From Streptomyces goshikiensis (GTDB lineage Bacteria; Actinomycetota; Actinomycetes; Streptomycetales; Streptomycetaceae), in assembly GCF_014650555.1 (NCBI RefSeq), contig NZ_BMVE01000022.1, forward strand, positions 22,677 to 86,676: 64,000 bases of DNA. Direction: 5' to 3'. Position numbers and translations under genes: made by a program. The notes beneath the pieces are model-generated. The model searched no databases. It worked only from the letters and a program-made list of their open reading frames with translations, and was not told the origin of the DNA. Below are positions 1 through 8,506 of this stretch, piece after piece (the stretch's first letter is position 1; each line of letters opens with the position of its first letter).

Positions 1-84
1 GCTCCAGCGCGGTACGGCGGTGAACCCGCCGTCAGCGGAGGCGCGTTCGCGGCGTTCCGCGTCGGGCTTCACTGGTGTTCCCAT
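1..84 (-). CDS. 5' end of an unidentified CDS running off the left edge
   Basis: Only the first 28 codons are present. An ATG at 84-82 on the minus strand is preceded by a purine-rich GAGGTGGGAG ribosome binding site and lies 19 bases after the stop of the upstream gene, so the two probably form one operon. The translated start is MGTPVKPDAERRERASADGG and continues to the edge without a stop. I do not recognise the family. Pls/PosA-type genes are sometimes followed by peptidase genes, but nothing visible here proves that. Confidence 0.4.
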   Translation of the reverse strand, partial: MGTPVKPDAERRERASADGGFTAVPRWS

Positions 85-103
85 GACTCCCACCTCTTCT
101 TGG

Positions 104-2620
104 TCAGGTGCTGTCCGCCCGGCCGGTCTGTCGGGCCGGGTTCCCTCCCCAGTGCGCGTTCCGGGGAACGGTCTCGCCTTTCATGAGGAAGGAGTCGGGG
201 GCGAGCACGGCGCCGTCGCCGAGGGTGACCCCGTAGTGGACGAGGGCGCCGGTGCCGAGCGTGCAGTCGGCTCCGACGGTGCTGGGGTCGGACTTGAAGG
301 CGCCGTCCTCCTGCGAGTGGCACTGGACGACGCTGCCGGCGCCCAGCGTGCAGCGGTCGCCGAGGGTGACCATCGTCCGCTCGGTCAGGTAGCAGCCGTC
401 GTCGAAGACCCTGCGGCCGAGCCGGACGCCGAGCAGCCGCCAGATCGCGTTCTTGAACGGCGTGCCGTTGAAGAGCCGCAGATAGGTTTCCGACGGCACC
501 TTCCAGAAGCGTTCGCGCTCCCAGAAGCGGAGGTCGTAGATCGAGCAGAACAGCGGACCGGGCGGGCGGCGGGAGATGACGACGCGTTCGACGGCGGCGA
601 AGTAGAGGACGGTGACGAGCAGGGCCAGTACGTTGGCCAGCGCCACCACGGCCGCGTCCAGCACGTCGTAGAGCTCGGCGGCGACCGCGAACAGCAGGCT
701 GATCAGGAAGAAGTAGAGCCACCGGACCAGCAGGTACCAGGCCATGGTGAGGGCGTTGTGGCGGTTCTTGGCGCGCAGCAGGCCGTGTGGCGGCCGGCCG
801 CCGGTCAGCCGGTCGACGCCGGCGTCCCGCCGGACCGACCGGGGAATCTCGAAGCTGGGCGACCCCAGCAGCCCCACGCCCTCGCGGACCTTCCCGTCTA
901 CGGGCACCATCACCTTGGTCGCGAGGAGGCAGTTGTCGCCCGTCCTGCCGCCCGGGGGGTAGGCGATCCGGTTGCCGAGGAAGTTCCGCGGCCCGATGGT
1001 CACACGGGACACCCGGAAGGACGTGCTGGAGAACTCGGCGTTGTTGATCGACAGGCCGTCCGCGACCATCGTCGCGCTGCCGACGGAACTCAGGTACGGG
1101 GAGTCGTGCTTGACCTCCGTGCCGAAGTTCGAACCGGTCTGCTCGACGCGGGAGAGGTCGTAGCCGAGGTAGCGCAGGTAGTGCACGACGGCGGAGCTGT
1201 CACCGAACAGACGGGTCAGGAAACGCTGGTTGGTGATCAGGGTGATCGCCCGCTGCGCCCCGTACCGGAAGCCGTACAGGGGGTACACCCTGCCCGGGGT
1301 GATGGCCCTGCCGAGCAGCCGGGGAACCGTGGCGACCGCCGCCAGCCCCAGGGCGATGGCGCCGAAGAAGAGGACCAGCGAAGCCGCCAGGGCCTCGGCG
1401 TAGAACGTCCACGTCGTCAGGGCCGTCGGCCCCGGTTCCAGGACGGCGGCCAGTTGCGGTGCCTCGGCGAGCAGGAGGCCGACACCGCCGAAGCACAGGG
1501 GCAGGTAGACGAGCAGGACGGCCAGGATCTGCCAGGCGCCGTGCGCCGCCCGACGCAGCTCGCCGCAGCGGGCCGGGGCGAGCCGCGGGTATGCGGCGTC
1601 GGCCCGCGACGCGGGCGAGCCGTGCCAGTGCTCCCCGTCCGGCACGGCCTGCCCCCGGTGCAGGGAGGAGGCGTGGCCGAGCCGCGCGCGGTTCCCGAGC
1701 GAGGTTCCGATGTCGAGGACGGTGGCCTCGCCGACGACCGCGTCGCTCCCGACGGAGACCGGGCCCGTCTGGATCAGGCCGGCATGGGCGCGGTAGCAGT
1801 TGACGTAGGAGTCCTTGCGGATCACCGTGCCGGCCCCGATGGTGAGCAGGTCGGTACAGACCGGTACGTTGCGGGAGAAGATGGCGGCGCCCCGGCCGAT
1901 CCGCGCTCCCAGCGCCCTGAGGTAGAGCACGTACAGCGGTGAACCGACGAGCAGCGCCGGCGGCGCGGACCGGACGAGGGTCTTGACCACCCAGAACCGG
2001 AGGTACGCGATGCTCCAGACGCGGATCTGGCAGGGCTGCCACCGGCCTATCAGCACCCACTTCAGCAGCACCGGGAAAGCGCACAGCCACAGCAGGACGG
2101 CCGCACCGAACACCACCGACCGCAGGTACACGCCGCCGGGACCCGATCCGGCGGAGATCCAGTCGTAACCGCGGACGCCCACGAGCGCGATGAGGTAGGA
2201 GTACGTGAGGAACGCCAGAAGTTGCAGCGCACCGCAGAGCACGTAGTGCGGGGCTCCCCCGGCGGGCTCCGGCAGTGGCGGTGCCTCGGCGACGGGGCCG
2301 GCGGCGCTCGCGGAGGCGGGCACCGCGAGCGCCGCGGCGAGTCTCCCGATGGTCGGGTGACGGTAGACGTCCTTCATCGACACCGCCGGCAGGCCCCCGG
2401 CCTTTCTGGCGCGTGCGCAGAACCGGGCCATCACCATGGAGTCGGCGCCCAGGTCGTCGAAGAAGTGGCTGTCGACGGACACCCGGTCGCACCCTGTGAC
2501 GTCGGCGAGGATGCCCGCGAGGACGCCCTCCGCGCGGGCGGGCGCCGCATCGGCGGTGTCCACGCCCGTCACACGCTCCCGGGGGACGGGAGATGGATGG
2601 TCTACCGGTCCTCTGGTCAC
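104..2620 (-). CDS. Pls/PosA-like membrane protein: carrier domain plus hexapeptide-repeat domains, no adenylation domain
   Basis: An 838-residue protein starting at a GTG with GAGGGAG upstream. Residues about 25-105 form a phosphopantetheine carrier domain with the DLGADSM attachment-serine motif. The rest alternates hydrophobic segments (near 130-220, 365-440 and 640-685) with three soluble blocks rich in hexapeptide (left-handed beta-helix) turns, near 230-345, 530-600 and 740-830. This is the layout of the carrier and three tandem C-terminal domains of epsilon-poly-lysine synthetase (Pls) and PosA-type enzymes, which build homopolymers of amino acids at the membrane. Those enzymes also have an N-terminal adenylation domain of about 500 residues, absent here, and no adenylation gene lies upstream because the next gene is divergent. 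It must be loaded by another protein or do something different. The substrate cannot be predicted. Confidence 0.8.
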   Translation of the reverse strand: MTRGPVDHPSPVPRERVTGVDTADAAPARAEGVLAGILADVTGCDRVSVDSHFFDDLGADSMVMARFCARARKAGGLPAVSMKDVYRHPTIGRLAAALAVPASASAAGPVAEAPPLPEPAGGAPHYVLCGALQLLAFLTYSYLIALVGVRGYDWISAGSGPGGVYLRSVVFGAAVLLWLCAFPVLLKWVLIGRWQPCQIRVWSIAYLRFWVVKTLVRSAPPALLVGSPLYVLYLRALGARIGRGAAIFSRNVPVCTDLLTIGAGTVIRKDSYVNCYRAHAGLIQTGPVSVGSDAVVGEATVLDIGTSLGNRARLGHASSLHRGQAVPDGEHWHGSPASRADAAYPRLAPARCGELRRAAHGAWQILAVLLVYLPLCFGGVGLLLAEAPQLAAVLEPGPTALTTWTFYAEALAASLVLFFGAIALGLAAVATVPRLLGRAITPGRVYPLYGFRYGAQRAITLITNQRFLTRLFGDSSAVVHYLRYLGYDLSRVEQTGSNFGTEVKHDSPYLSSVGSATMVADGLSINNAEFSSTSFRVSRVTIGPRNFLGNRIAYPPGGRTGDNCLLATKVMVPVDGKVREGVGLLGSPSFEIPRSVRRDAGVDRLTGGRPPHGLLRAKNRHNALTMAWYLLVRWLYFFLISLLFAVAAELYDVLDAAVVALANVLALLVTVLYFAAVERVVISRRPPGPLFCSIYDLRFWERERFWKVPSETYLRLFNGTPFKNAIWRLLGVRLGRRVFDDGCYLTERTMVTLGDRCTLGAGSVVQCHSQEDGAFKSDPSTVGADCTLGTGALVHYGVTLGDGAVLAPDSFLMKGETVPRNAHWGGNPARQTGRADST

Positions 2621-2961
2621 TGTGGGCTCCCTCGGAGAGCTTCCCCCGGCGCGGGCGGCGGCCGTACGCCATGTCCCCTATTCGTCGCCACCGCGCAGAA
2701 GGATGGGAAAGCCGCAGAAATAACCTTTCGGCGCAAGTCCTCTGAAATGCAGTGATACGCGGATCCCGGTCGCTTCGGACCTTCCTCCACCAGTCCGCCC
2801 GCCCCGGGGCAACGAATGACTCATCGAGGGTGAGGACTCCGCGTCCGCACTTGAGTGATCGGACCGGCCGCGGTCCCTCCCCCCGCGAACCGCCGACTCG
2901 GGGAACGAGCGGACCCCGTGACGGGGCGACCCGTCGGGCCCGCCTCCAGCAGGAGGAACGA
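2621..2961. other. Divergent intergenic region, no gene seen
   Basis: These 341 bases separate the minus-strand Pls/PosA-like gene from the plus-strand fasciclin gene. Part is locally A+T-richer (around 2700-2760), as expected for promoter DNA. Reading frames crossing it have no ribosome binding site or recognisable product. A GGGAAC at about 2900 could be the -35 of an ECF-type promoter for the fasciclin gene, but the -10 is not clear. Confidence 0.5.
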
Positions 2962-3540
2962 ATGACCACTCATCGCACGCGCCGCTCCGCCGTACTCGGC
3001 GCAGCCGCGTTCACACTGCCCTTCGTCCTGGGCCTGGCAGCCCCGGCCTTCGCCGACAGCCAGCAGAGCGGACCCTACGGCCCGGCCTGCGCGTCAGTCC
3101 CCAAAGAGGGTGCCGGCAGCCTCGCGGGCATGGCCAAGGACCCCGTGGCGACCGCGGCTTCCAACAACCCCGCACTGTCCACGCTGGTCACGGCCGTCAA
3201 GCGGGCGGGCCTCGTCGACACCCTGAACAACGCCAAGGACATCACCGTCTTCGCGCCGACCAACGAGGCGTTCGCGAAGATCCCGAAGGCCGACCTCGCC
3301 AGGATCCTGGCCGACAAGACCGAACTGACCAAGATCCTCACCTACCACGTGGTGGGCGAGAGGATCACGCCGAAGCAGCTCACCTCGGGCCCGTTCAAGA
3401 CGCTCGAAGGCGGCTCCCTCACCACGGCGCGATCCGGCGGTTCCTTCACCGTCAACGACAAGGCGAAGATCGTCTGCGGCGATGTCCACACCTCCAACGC
3501 CACGGTCAACATCATCGACACGGTGCTCACCCCGATGTGA
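2962..3540 (+). CDS. Secreted fasciclin (FAS1) domain protein
   Basis: The ATG at 2962 follows a strong AGGAGGAACGA site, so a longer in-frame extension starting near 2752 is rejected. The 192-residue product begins with a twin-arginine-containing, hydrophobic signal peptide ending AFA-DS near residue 31. A single FAS1 domain fills residues about 55-190, with the H1-like stretch FAPTNEAF and the H2-like YHVV. FAS1 domains mediate adhesion or ligand binding at cell surfaces. Bacterial single-domain members are often near redox or anti-sigma genes, and the next gene here (DipZ) is a redox protein. There is no lipobox or sortase motif, so it is probably released or loosely wall-associated. Confidence 0.9.
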   Translation: MTTHRTRRSAVLGAAAFTLPFVLGLAAPAFADSQQSGPYGPACASVPKEGAGSLAGMAKDPVATAASNNPALSTLVTAVKRAGLVDTLNNAKDITVFAPTNEAFAKIPKADLARILADKTELTKILTYHVVGERITPKQLTSGPFKTLEGGSLTTARSGGSFTVNDKAKIVCGDVHTSNATVNIIDTVLTPM

Positions 3541-3719
3541 TCCCGCGACCCCATGTGACCCCGTGTGACCCCGTTTTCCGGTCCCCTTCCGCGTGTCGCG
3601 CGCATCCGCGCGCGGCGGCGCGGGAGGGGACCGGATGCCAATCCGAGAGTGACGGAGCTACGAATCACCCGCTGAGGAGGACGGACCGACCGGCCCTCCC
3701 GCTGGAGGAGGCGGTCCCC

Positions 3720-5516
3720 ATGCTCACCCTGGTCCTCATCGGATTGCTCGGCGGCCTCATCACCGCGGTGTCCCCGTGCATCCTGCCGGTCCTGCCGGTC
3801 GTGTTCCTCGCCGGCGGAGGCGATGCGGGGCCCCCACCCGGAGCGGGCCCGCCCTCGGCGGCGCGCGACCGGGACCTCGCGGGGCCGGCCCCCGACGAGG
3901 ACAGCGCCGTACTGGTCGACGATCCCCCGGTCCAGCCACCCCGCCCGCGCCGCAACCGGCGCCCCTACGCCGTCGTCGCCGGGCTCGTGGTCAGCTTCAG
4001 CTTCTTCACCCTGCTGGGCGTCACCATCATCTCGGCGCTCGGCCTGCCGCAGGACATCCTCCGCTATCTCGGACTGGGCCTGCTGGTCATGATCGGCCTC
4101 GGTCTGATCCTCCCGCCCGTCGAGCGCCTGCTGGAGAAGCCCTTCGCGCGCATCCCGCAGCGCCAGGTGAACAAGGAGGGCAGCGCCTTCGTCCTCGGTC
4201 TCGGGCTCGGCCTCCTCTACGTTCCCTGCGCGGGCCCGGTCCTGGCCGCGATCACGGTGGCCGGTGCGCGCGGCGAGATCAGCTCCGGCATCGTCGCCCT
4301 GACCCTGTCCTTCGCCCTCGGCACCGCCATCCCGCTGCTGGTGTTCGCTCTCGCCGGGCGCCGGGTCAGTGCGCGGGTCGCCGCCTTCCGCACCCGTGCC
4401 CGCGGACTGCGGATCGCCGCCGGCACCCTGATGATCGTGCTCGCGTTCGCCCTCGCCTTCGACGCGACCACCGCCCTCCAGCGGGCGCTGCCGAACTACA
4501 CGGCCGCCGCGCAGAAGGAGGTCGAGGACAGCGACGGCGCCCGCCAGCAGCTGTCCGGCCTCTACGACGACTCGAACAAGGAGCTCTCCGCCTGCGAGGA
4601 CGGCGTGAACGAGCTCCGCTCCTGCGGGCAGGCCCCGCCCGTCACCGGCATCGCCAAGTGGCTCAACACGCCGGACGGGCAGCCCGTCGACCTCACCGCG
4701 CTCCGGGGCAAGGTGGTTCTGATCGACTTCTGGACCTACTCCTGCATCAACTGCCAGCGCAGCCTGCCGCACGTCAAGGACTGGGACCGCGTCTACAAGA
4801 GCAGCGGCTTCCAGGTCATCGGCGTCCACTCGCCCGAGTTCGCCTTCGAGAAGGACCCCGGGAACGTCGCCGACCAGACCCGCAAGCTCGGCGTCCGCTA
4901 CCCGGTGGCCCTCGACAACCGGCTCGACACCTGGAACGCCTACCGCAACCGCTTCTGGCCCGCCAAGTACCTCATCGACGCCAACGGCACCGTCCGCTAC
5001 TTCACTTTCGGCGAGGGCCGCTACGACCAGACCGAGGACCTGATCCGCACCCTGCTGCGGCAGGCCGACCCCGGCGTCAAACTGCCGCCCAGGACCGGCC
5101 GGGGGAACGACCGCCTCACGGCCGGCCGCACCCCCGAGACGTACCTGAGCACCCTGCGCCTGCGCGGCTACACCGGCACCCCCCTCACGCTCGGCCGGCC
5201 GGCCGCCTACCGCTTCCCGGCGGCCATCCCGCTGAACGGGCTCTCCCTCGACGGGACCTGGACCGCCGCCTACGAGCAGTTCACCGCCGGCGACAACGCC
5301 CGGCTCGCGATCACCTACCGCGCCAAGAACGCCAACCTCGTCCTCGCCGGCGAGGGCCGCGTCACCGTCTTCCTGGACGGCAAGAAGACCAAGACCATCC
5401 AGGTCCACGGCGCCCCCACCCTCTACCGCCTCACCGACGACGACCACCCGCGCAAGGGCCGGCTGGAGATCCGCCCCGCCCCCGGGATCCAGGCCTTCGC
5501 CTTCACCTTCGGATAG
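3720..5516 (+). CDS. dipZ: DipZ-type membrane thiol-disulfide protein (CcdA + thioredoxin-like)
   Basis: The ATG at 3720 follows GGAGGAGG. The 598-residue product fuses a CcdA-like transmembrane unit (residues 1-260, with the SPCILPVLPVV and PCAGPVLA motifs) to an extracytoplasmic TlpA-like thioredoxin domain. The CxxC is C342-I-N-C345 in the sequence WTYSCINCQ. A C-terminal beta domain (about 450-598) is typical of DipZ proteins. A charged proline-rich insert lies between the first two membrane helices. The family carries reducing power from cytoplasmic thioredoxin across the membrane to secreted thiols and to cytochrome c maturation. It follows the fasciclin gene by 179 bases. Confidence 0.92.
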   Translation: MLTLVLIGLLGGLITAVSPCILPVLPVVFLAGGGDAGPPPGAGPPSAARDRDLAGPAPDEDSAVLVDDPPVQPPRPRRNRRPYAVVAGLVVSFSFFTLLGVTIISALGLPQDILRYLGLGLLVMIGLGLILPPVERLLEKPFARIPQRQVNKEGSAFVLGLGLGLLYVPCAGPVLAAITVAGARGEISSGIVALTLSFALGTAIPLLVFALAGRRVSARVAAFRTRARGLRIAAGTLMIVLAFALAFDATTALQRALPNYTAAAQKEVEDSDGARQQLSGLYDDSNKELSACEDGVNELRSCGQAPPVTGIAKWLNTPDGQPVDLTALRGKVVLIDFWTYSCINCQRSLPHVKDWDRVYKSSGFQVIGVHSPEFAFEKDPGNVADQTRKLGVRYPVALDNRLDTWNAYRNRFWPAKYLIDANGTVRYFTFGEGRYDQTEDLIRTLLRQADPGVKLPPRTGRGNDRLTAGRTPETYLSTLRLRGYTGTPLTLGRPAAYRFPAAIPLNGLSLDGTWTAAYEQFTAGDNARLAITYRAKNANLVLAGEGRVTVFLDGKKTKTIQVHGAPTLYRLTDDDHPRKGRLEIRPAPGIQAFAFTFG

Positions 5517-5712
5517 TCGGACAGCGGGCGCGGCTCCCTGGAACGGACAGAAAGGCGATGAAACAGGTCATCCAAAGAATGGATTTCGACCAGAGATTTG
5601 ATACTTTCATATATTTTTCGCCTTGGGGTCAGATCATCCGACCGAGCGAGCAGACTTCAGGCGCGTCGACGCGGACGAGCAACGGCGCGCATCCGGAAAC
5701 TCGGAGGTCTAC

Positions 5713-6054
5713 TTGAAGAAGGCCCTGTTCTCCCTCATGACGGCCGCGGCGCTGGTCACGTCCGTCATGGCCGCCACACCGGCTCAGGCATCGGTTTCCT
5801 ACCAGGTGAATCCGACCCGCGCCTGCCAGCAGCAGTACGGCGGCGGCGTGTTCGGTGCCAGCCACTACAAGTGGTCGCCGGACGGCCTGTACTGCTACGG
5901 CCTGTCCTTCCCGGCCGCCATCACGTGGATCGGCACCCTGGACAAGCACAGGATCTACAGCTATTGCCGCGCGACCTACGGCAACCGCGCGGACGCCAAG
6001 GTCGGCGCCGGCTGGCGGCTCCCCGAGAGCGCCTGGTGGTGCGTCATCTCGTAG
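5713..6054 (+). CDS. Small secreted cysteine-containing protein of unknown function
   Basis: I place the start at a TTG (5713-5715) five bases after GGAGG, because it begins exactly at a signal peptide (LKKALFSLMTAAALV, cleavage after AQA). A longer frame from 5623 would add a charged, non-signal leader. The mature protein is about 87 residues with five cysteines and many aromatic residues, suggesting a compact disulfide-bonded extracellular protein. No family was recognised. The leader region (5590-5625) is unusually A+T-rich for this genome, consistent with a promoter. The gene's last 11 bases overlap the end of the convergent NiCoT gene. Confidence 0.7.
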   Translation: MKKALFSLMTAAALVTSVMAATPAQASVSYQVNPTRACQQQYGGGVFGASHYKWSPDGLYCYGLSFPAAITWIGTLDKHRIYSYCRATYGNRADAKVGAGWRLPESAWWCVIS

Positions 6055-7219
6055 CCCGCGTGTCCGGACCGCCCTGATCGGCCTGCCCCTGCCGGGGTGT
6101 TTCTCCGGCGGGTTGCAGGTGGGCGGTCCACTTCTCCTCGATGCGGCCGTACTTCCACAGCACCAGCGCCAGGATCCAGGTGACGAAGAACAGGCCGACG
6201 ACGACGAAGCCGATGGCGTTGAGGTCCAGGCCGCCGGCCCAGTCCCAGAAGGTGCCGTGGAGGTCGAGCTTCTCGGCCAGGAGGCCGAGGACCTCCACGG
6301 TGCCGATGACGAGGGCCACGGCCACCGAGAGCCCGGTGACGGTGAGGTTGTAGTAGACCTTGCGGACCGGCTTGGAGAAGGCCCAGCCGTAGGCGAAGTT
6401 CATGAACGAGCCGTCGATCGTGTCGAGCAGGGACATGCCCGCCGCGAAGAGGACGGGCAGGCAGAGGATCGCGTACCAGGGCAGTCCCGATGCCGCGCCG
6501 GAGCCGGCGAGGACGAGCAGGGCGATCTCGGTGGCGGTGTCGAAGCCGAGGCCGAAGAGGAGTCCGAGCGGGTACATCTGCCAGGGCTTGGTGATCGACT
6601 TCATGGTGCGGCCGAGGAGCCGGTTCATGAAGCCACGGTTGTCCAGGTGCCTCTCCAGGGCGGCCTCGTCGTACGCGCCGGAACGCATCTGACGGAAGAC
6701 CTTCCAGATGCCGGACAGGATGACGAGGTTGATCGCGGCGATCACGTAGAGGAACGCCGCCGAGACACTGGTTCCGATCAGCCCGGTGACGTTGTGGAGC
6801 TCGGAATCGTCGTCGCGGACCGGCCCGGCCAGTGCCTTGATCCCGAGGGAGAGCAGGACGGCCAGGCCGAAGACGATCGTGGAGTGGCCGAGGGAGAACC
6901 AGAAGCCCACCGAGAGCGGGCGCTGCCCGTCGTTCATGAGCTTGCGGGTGGTGTTGTCGATCGCCGCGATGTGGTCGGCGTCGAACGCGTGGCGCATCCC
7001 GAGGGTGTACGCGGTGACGCCGATGCCGATGCCGATGCCGAAGGTCTGGGCGCCGATGCTGTGGTGCTCCGGGGTCACGATCGCGACGAGCGTGAACCAG
7101 CCGATGAAGTGGAGCGACAGGATGAAGGCCGCCATCCCGCCCAGGCGGGCCCATTCCTTGCGGTTCAGGGAGCGGCGAACGCGACGGAGACGGTCCTTGG
7201 GGCCGGATGCGGTGACCAC
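6044..7219 (-). CDS. NiCoT family nickel/cobalt permease (HoxN/NixA type)
   Basis: The product is about 391 residues with eight predicted membrane segments. It has the NiCoT signature HAFDADH (residues 77-83), which binds the metal, followed by LGHSTIVF and LGFDTATEIALL. The start is set at a GTG (7219) 11 bases from GAGGAAG. A longer GTG start at 7312 would overlap a probable Nur operator and is less likely. NiCoT permeases are high-affinity secondary importers of Ni2+ and/or Co2+. The Nur-like box just upstream argues for nickel as substrate and nickel-dependent repression, although the B12 locus 3 kb away leaves cobalt possible. Confidence 0.92.
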   Translation of the reverse strand: MVTASGPKDRLRRVRRSLNRKEWARLGGMAAFILSLHFIGWFTLVAIVTPEHHSIGAQTFGIGIGIGVTAYTLGMRHAFDADHIAAIDNTTRKLMNDGQRPLSVGFWFSLGHSTIVFGLAVLLSLGIKALAGPVRDDDSELHNVTGLIGTSVSAAFLYVIAAINLVILSGIWKVFRQMRSGAYDEAALERHLDNRGFMNRLLGRTMKSITKPWQMYPLGLLFGLGFDTATEIALLVLAGSGAASGLPWYAILCLPVLFAAGMSLLDTIDGSFMNFAYGWAFSKPVRKVYYNLTVTGLSVAVALVIGTVEVLGLLAEKLDLHGTFWDWAGGLDLNAIGFVVVGLFFVTWILALVLWKYGRIEEKWTAHLQPAGETPRQGQADQGGPDTRATR

Positions 7220-7286
7220 GGGCGGACGACCTTCCTCGTGCGGCGCCGCCTGGTGCGGTCGGGCCTCACCCGTAGCCCTATCCTTA

Positions 7287-7303
7287 TTGCGACCTAGTTG
7301 CAA
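7287..7303. promoter_or_regulatory. Nur-like nickel-responsive operator
   Basis: The sequence TTGCGA-CCTAG-TTGCAA fits the Streptomyces Nur (Fur-family nickel regulator) consensus TTGCAA-N5-TTGCAA in 11 of 12 positions. It lies 68 bases upstream of the chosen NiCoT start and 31 bases upstream of the tsaD-like start, in the only intergenic space between these divergent genes. It could therefore repress one or both when nickel is sufficient. Confidence 0.65.
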
Positions 7304-7333
7304 TAACGCCACTCAGGCAGGAAGAGGGGTGCT

Positions 7334-8410
7334 GTGGTGAGCTCTCCGGTGGTGCTCGGGATCGAGTCGTCGTGTGACGAGACCGGCGCGGGGATCGTGA
7401 AGGACGGCAAGCTGCTCGCGCACGTGGTGGCGTCGAGCATGGACGAGCACGCCCGCTTCGGCGGCGTCGTGCCCGAGATCGCCGCCCGCGCGCACCTGCA
7501 CGCCTTCAACCCGGTCGTCCGGGAGGCCCTGGACCAGGCCGGACTGCGGCTCGGCCAGATCGACGCGGTCGCCGTCACCACCGGGCCCGGCCTGTCGGGC
7601 GCGCTCCAGGTGGGTCTGGCCGGGGCGAAGACGCTCGCGTACGCGGCCGGGGTGCCGCTGTACGGCGTCCATCACCTGGCCGGGCACGTCGCCGCCGACA
7701 CCCTGGAACACGGCCCGCTGCCCGACCCGTGCGTGGTGCTGATCGTCTCCGGCGGCCACACCTCGCTCCTCCTGGTCCGGGATCTGGTCCGCGAGCCGAT
7801 CCTGCACCTCGGGGACACCCTCGACGACGCGGCGGGCGAGTGCTTCGACAAGGTCGCCCGGATCCTGGGCCTGCCGTACCCGGGCGGGCCCGCCATCGAC
7901 CGGGCCGCCCGCGACGGCGACCCGAAGGCCGTGGCCTTCCCGCGCCCGCTGACCCGGCCCGGGGACGACCCGTACGCCTTCTCCTTCTCCGGCCTGAAGA
8001 CGGCCGCGGCCCGCTGGGCCGAGAAGCACCGCCAGCGCGGGGAGGAGCCGCCGGTCGCCGACGGGGCAGCCGCGCTCCAGGAGGCCGTCGCGGACGTGCT
8101 GACCCGCAAGGCTCTCGCGGCCTGCCGCGCCTACGACGTGAAGACGCTGATCGTGGTAGGCGGCGTGGCCGCGAACTCGCGGGTCAGGGCGCTGGCGGAG
8201 CGGCGATGCGCCTCCGCCGGCATCGAACTGCGCGTTCCGCCCATGACCCTGTGCACGGACAACGGAGCCATGATCGCGGCCGTCGGCGACCTGCTGGTCC
8301 GCTCCGGCGCGGAGCCCGCCCCGCTGAACGTGTCCATCGACCCGTCCGCACCCCTGGAGTACGCCTCGCTGACACCGCTCCCCGCCCGGCCCGTCGCAGT
8401 CCCCCGGTGA
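7334..8410 (+). CDS. tsaD: TsaD-type tRNA threonylcarbamoyltransferase, probable paralog
   Basis: A 358-residue ASKHA-fold protein beginning VVLGIESSCDET, the TsaD/Gcp/Kae1 signature. The metal-binding pair is H114-xxx-H118 (HHLAGH), and GGHTSLLL and the C-terminal CTDNGAMIA motif are present. The start is GTG 7334 after GGAAGAGGGG. TsaD transfers the threonylcarbamoyl group from the TsaC product to A37 of ANN-decoding tRNAs to make t6A, normally with TsaB and TsaE. In Streptomyces the housekeeping tsaD sits with tsaE, tsaB and rimI. None of these is here, so this is probably an extra copy. Its partner may be the TsaC paralog at 9185-9829. Confidence 0.9.
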   Translation: MVSSPVVLGIESSCDETGAGIVKDGKLLAHVVASSMDEHARFGGVVPEIAARAHLHAFNPVVREALDQAGLRLGQIDAVAVTTGPGLSGALQVGLAGAKTLAYAAGVPLYGVHHLAGHVAADTLEHGPLPDPCVVLIVSGGHTSLLLVRDLVREPILHLGDTLDDAAGECFDKVARILGLPYPGGPAIDRAARDGDPKAVAFPRPLTRPGDDPYAFSFSGLKTAAARWAEKHRQRGEEPPVADGAAALQEAVADVLTRKALAACRAYDVKTLIVVGGVAANSRVRALAERRCASAGIELRVPPMTLCTDNGAMIAAVGDLLVRSGAEPAPLNVSIDPSAPLEYASLTPLPARPVAVPR

Positions 8411-8494
8411 CACCCCGCCCCGTCCGGCCGGTCCCGGGCGGGCGGGCTCCGCGCGGCGGTGAGGCCTGGGTGTGCGTCGCGCGGCGCCGGGCCG

Positions 8495-8500
8495 TAGCCT
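8495..8500 (+). promoter_or_regulatory. -10 box of a probable leaderless promoter for the carbonic anhydrase
   Basis: TAGCCT ends six bases before the ATG at 8507 and no ribosome binding site is visible. This matches the common Streptomyces leaderless arrangement, with transcription starting at or next to the start codon. Confidence 0.45.
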
Positions 8501-8506
8501 GCGGCC

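Noticed and set aside
20..1942. A 640-codon open frame opposite the Pls/PosA-like gene
   Set aside because: It is the antisense shadow of a real gene: no ribosome binding site, no signal or domain, and a repetitive composition typical of G+C-rich antisense frames. Similar long shadows opposite dipZ, the toroid proteins and the ABC ATPases were dropped for the same reason.
3541..3600. GTGACCCC repeats after the fasciclin gene as an operator array
   Set aside because: The three to four copies are irregular and lie just after a stop codon. No symmetry or spacing supports a binding array.
6044..7219. NiCoT permease as the cobalt supplier of the B12 locus
   Set aside because: The upstream site matches Nur, not a cobalamin riboswitch, and no cobalamin biosynthesis gene is present. 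Cobalt transport cannot be excluded, but it is not counted as part of the B12 system.
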